A stretch of 64,000 nt of DNA from Neocallimastix lanati (nom. inval.) (lineage: Eukaryota > Neocallimastigomycota > Neocallimastigomycetes > Neocallimastigales > Neocallimastigaceae): positions 1,288,501-1,352,500 of the forward strand of contig JACVTC010000006.1 of NCBI GenBank assembly GCA_016946835.1, read 5' to 3'. Shown in pieces: positions 60,674 to 64,000 of the stretch. The notes below the pieces were generated by a model. The model was given only the letters and a program-made list of their open reading frames with translations, ran no database searches and had not been told where the DNA came from. The stretch's first letter is position 1. The number at the start of each line of letters is the position of its first letter. The position numbers and the translations under genes were made by a program.

Positions 60674-62908
60674 ATGTCAGTAAACATAAACGCTTTAAGT
60701 CAACAACTTCAGAATACTAATATTAGGTAAATAGATAAAAGACATATAATAATAAGTAAATAAATAAATAAGTAAAAAAAGAGAATCAGGATAGATACAA
60801 AAATAATTTATTAACAAAATAAAAAAAAAAATAACAAGGATATTTATAATATTAAATAATTAACTTGTAAATATTTAATGTTTGATCAAAGGATATAAAT
60901 GATTAATATGATAAAGGATTTAAGAAAAAAAATATATTATATATAAAAATATAAATGATCAGAAGTAATTAGTAAAGACGGAAGAATGAAAATAATTTAT
61001 TAAGAAAGTGTTATTAATAAATGACTATTAAATGGAATATGCATAAAAATAGCAATAATAATTGAAAAATTAATATGACTTAAAAAATAAAATCATTAAT
61101 TAAAATGAAATTTTATTTCCTGAAATAATGAAATAAATAAAAAAAGTCTTTAATAAATAATTAAATAATATAAACTTTTTATATTTACAATTGTTAAAAA
61201 AGTGATGATAAGTCATGGAAGAGCCAATTAAAATTACCACCAAAAGATTTACGTCCAAAAACTGAAGATGTTACTGCTACTAAAGGTAATGAATTTGAAG
61301 ATTACTATTTAAAACGTAAGCTTTTAATGGGAATTTTTGAAGCCGGTTTTGAAAAACCATCTCCAATTCAAGAAGAATCTATACCAATTGCTTTAGCTGG
61401 AAGAGATATTCTTGCTAGAGCTAAGAACGGTACTGGTAAAACTGCTGCTTTTGTTATACCCGCTTTAGAAAAGGTTGACAATAAGAAGGATCATATTCAA
61501 GGTAGATAAAGATTTAATGTATTTTCATAAAAAATAAATGTAAACTTTTTTATTTGTTTTTATTTTTTATTAATAAAATTCGTAATATTTGATATTTATA
61601 CAATCATTTCTAGCTGCTGTTCTCGTTCCAACAAGAGAACTTGCTTTACAAACTTCACAAGTCTTTAAGACTCTTGGAAAGCATCTTAATGTTAAAATTA
61701 TGGTTACTACTGGTGGTACAACATTAAAGGATGATATTCTTCGTTTAGGAGAAACTGGTTAGTTTATTTAAGATTGTATACACACATATATATATAAATA
61801 TATTTTATGTTTTAGCTATAGAGAAAAATGGAGTTTAATATATATTATAATTTTTTATTGAATTAGTACACATTCTTGTTGGTACTCCTGGTCGTATGCT
61901 TGATCTTGCTGGTAAAGGTGTTGCTAATCTCTCACAATGTCAAGTTTTAATTATGGATGAAGCTGATAAGTTACTTTCTCCAGAATTCCAACCAATTGTT
62001 GAACAATTAATTTCCCACTTCCCAGAAAATAGACAAATTTTATTATTCTCTGCTACTTTCCCAATTATTGTCAAAAATTTCAAAGATAAATTCCTTAAGG
62101 AACCTTACGAAATCAATTTAATGGACGAACTTACTCTTAGAGGTGTCACTCAGTATTATGCTTATGTTGAAGAAAGACAAAAGGTTCATTGTTTAAATAC
62201 TTTATTCTCAAAGGTAAGGCATTTAATATTTAATTAGAAAATAATGATATTATTATATATATTATTTATATTCATGTTCATTTTTTAATATTTAAAAAGA
62301 TAAAACTAAACAAAACAATAATAGCAAAAACAAAAAAATCTAACTAAATATATAAAATTTCAAAAAATTATATAGTTACAAATTAATCAATCTATCATTT
62401 TCTGTAACTCTACAAGTCGTGTCGAATTACTTGCCAAGAAAATTACTGAACTTGGTTATTCTTGTTTCTACATTCATGCTAAGATGTTACAATCTCACCG
62501 TAACAGAGTTTTCCATGATTTCAGAAATGGAAAGTGCCGTAACCTTGTTTGTTCTGGTAAATTTTTTTTTAAAAAAAATCAATATATATAGATAAAATTG
62601 GATTAATTTATCAATAATATTAATAAAAATATTATTATTATCATATAAATCATAAAGATCTTTTAACTAGAGGTATTGATATTCAAGCTGTTAATGTTGT
62701 TATTAACTTTGATTTCCCAAAGAATGCTGAAACTTATCTTCATAGAATTGGTCGTTCTGGTCGTTTTGGTCACTTAGGTTTAGCTATTAATCTTATTACT
62801 TATGATGATCGTTTCAACTTATACAGAATTGAACAAGAATTAGGTACTGAAATTCAATCCATACCACCAGTTATTGACAAAAACTTATATGTTGCTCCAA
62901 GTGTTTAA
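60674..62908 (+). CDS. DHH1: DEAD-box RNA helicase Dhh1/DDX6 (6 exons)
   Basis: Exons: 60674-60726, 61203-61501, 61614-61757, 61867-62213, 62376-62556, 62658-62908; GT..AG introns (the third starts GTTAGT). 424 residues. The Q-motif region reads [17 protein letters not shown], Walker A AKNGTGKT 91-98, [11 protein letters not shown] in motif Ia, D196-E-A-D, S227-A-T, and H370-R-I-G-R. The segments [20 protein letters not shown] and the end [11 protein letters not shown] are diagnostic of the Dhh1/DDX6/Ste13 family rather than eIF4A. The protein promotes mRNA decapping and translational repression in P-bodies. It is compact: no long Q/P-rich C-terminal extension as in budding yeast. The first exon codes only 17 residues plus two bases. 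Confidence 0.96.
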
Positions 62909-63817
62909 ATTTGATATACTACTATACATTTTCTATTTACACTTTTAAATAAAAAAAAATATTATAATTATAAATTATTAAAATTCATAAATTATAAATT
63001 TAAATTATTATTATTTTTTTTTCATTCGTTCATTTAATTTTTTTTTATTAGCTCTTTTATTTTTATTAATTAATGATATATATCTTTTTATCATGAAATT
63101 TTTTTTTCTTTTATTTTATAGATAATTTCATGAATGTTCAAATCTAGATTATTTTCGATTTTTATTATAAATCATAATGTTAATAATCATATAAAAAAAA
63201 TAAGAAAATAATCACTTAATATATATATTTATATATATGTATATAAAAGTGAATATTTATAAAAAAAAAATTAAGATAGATATTTTAAAAATAAAAAAAA
63301 AAAAAAATAGAAGAAAAAAAAAAAAAAAAAAAAGAAAGAAAATGATAAATTATAAGAATAATAATATTAAAAAAAAAAATAATAAAAAAAAAAAAAGAAA
63401 AACTTTAAAAAATATATATATAAACTTTACATAAATATATATATAATATATGCATTAAATAAGGGAAACGTAATAATGTATTATTAAAATAATAAATCAC
63501 ATATTTATATATATATATTAAACAAAAAAAAAAAACAAAAAACAAAAAACAAACAAACAAAAAGAACAAAAACAAAAAAAAAAAAAAATTACAAAAAATT
63601 TAACGCTATAAATAATAAAAATTATAATTTTTTTATTCAATATTATCAAAACGAAAAAAAAAAAAAGATATTAAATTAGGACTTTTTTTTTATATATAAA
63701 GTAATGAAAAAATTATTAAATTCAAATTATTAATAATTATTATATTTATTTATTTTATTAAAATAATGGTAATATAATAAGTAGTAGAAAACAAATAGAT
63801 TAGAAAAAAAAAGTTGA
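62909..63817. other. A/T-rich intergenic DNA downstream of Dhh1
   Basis: No gene. A-rich stretches at 63290-63410 give a lysine-only open frame without coding character; an AAAAAC array lies at about 63520-63585. Confidence 0.6.
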
Positions 63818-63988
<171 letters not shown>

Positions 63989-64000
63989 AAAAAATAAAAA

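Noticed and set aside
63237-63434. Lysine-rich open frame
   Set aside because: Translation of A-rich low-complexity DNA, with no codon structure.

Overview
This window is nuclear DNA from a eukaryote with an extremely A/T-rich genome. It has short A/T-rich GT..AG spliceosomal introns, long homopolymer A and T tracts, and large A/T satellite blocks. The gene content best fits an anaerobic gut fungus (Neocallimastigomycota): a secreted intron-less CE1-type carbohydrate esterase of bacterial appearance, chromodomain Ty3/gypsy elements, and compact orthologues of UBE2D/Ubc4, Rpn3/PSMD3 and Dhh1/DDX6. The organism is inferred from these features; no marker gene proves it.

Layout: 755-1834 (-) is a two-exon membrane protein with an oleosin-like hydrophobic core. 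1835-8744 is satellite and decayed sequence. 8760-8832 (-) is tRNA-Val(UAC). From 8849 to 35418 lies a dense cluster of mobile elements. Element 1 (8849-12052) is a non-autonomous LTR element 16 bp upstream of the tRNA gene. Element 2 (12056-20154) is an intact Ty3/gypsy element abutting it. Element 3 (20210-27646) is a chromodomain Ty3/gypsy element disabled by one stop codon, with a MITE inserted in its 3' LTR. A Mutator-like (MULE) transposon (28483-35418) follows, carrying a FLYWCH/MULE transposase and a long 47-bp minisatellite. Next are a gag relic (36283-36985), a five-exon Ubc4/UBE2D gene (39689-41020, -), A/T satellites, a non-coding island of ordinary composition (43535-44290), the esterase (46495-48069, +), a second MITE copy (49614-49914), a Ty1/copia relic, a SINE-like retroposon with a long A tail (51211-51570), the 11-exon Rpn3 gene (52519-56134, +) and the six-exon Dhh1 gene (60674-62908, +).

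The most informative part is the retroelement cluster. Both coding Ty3/gypsy elements carry textbook -1 ribosomal frameshift signals (slippery heptamer, short spacer, hairpin) at the gag-pol junction, with different heptamers. Elements 1 and 3 lack a tRNA-type primer-binding site. Instead, the bases directly after the 5' LTR are perfectly complementary to a segment inside their own LTR, about 40 bp after the start of a TATA box and overlapping the 3' arm of a hairpin by exactly five bases. This is the arrangement expected for Tf1-type self-priming. The MULE and the two MITEs share TIR sequence and 9-bp target duplications, so the MULE family probably mobilises the MITEs. Exon coordinates were derived by hand from splice sites, reading frame and protein similarity recalled from family knowledge; no search was run.
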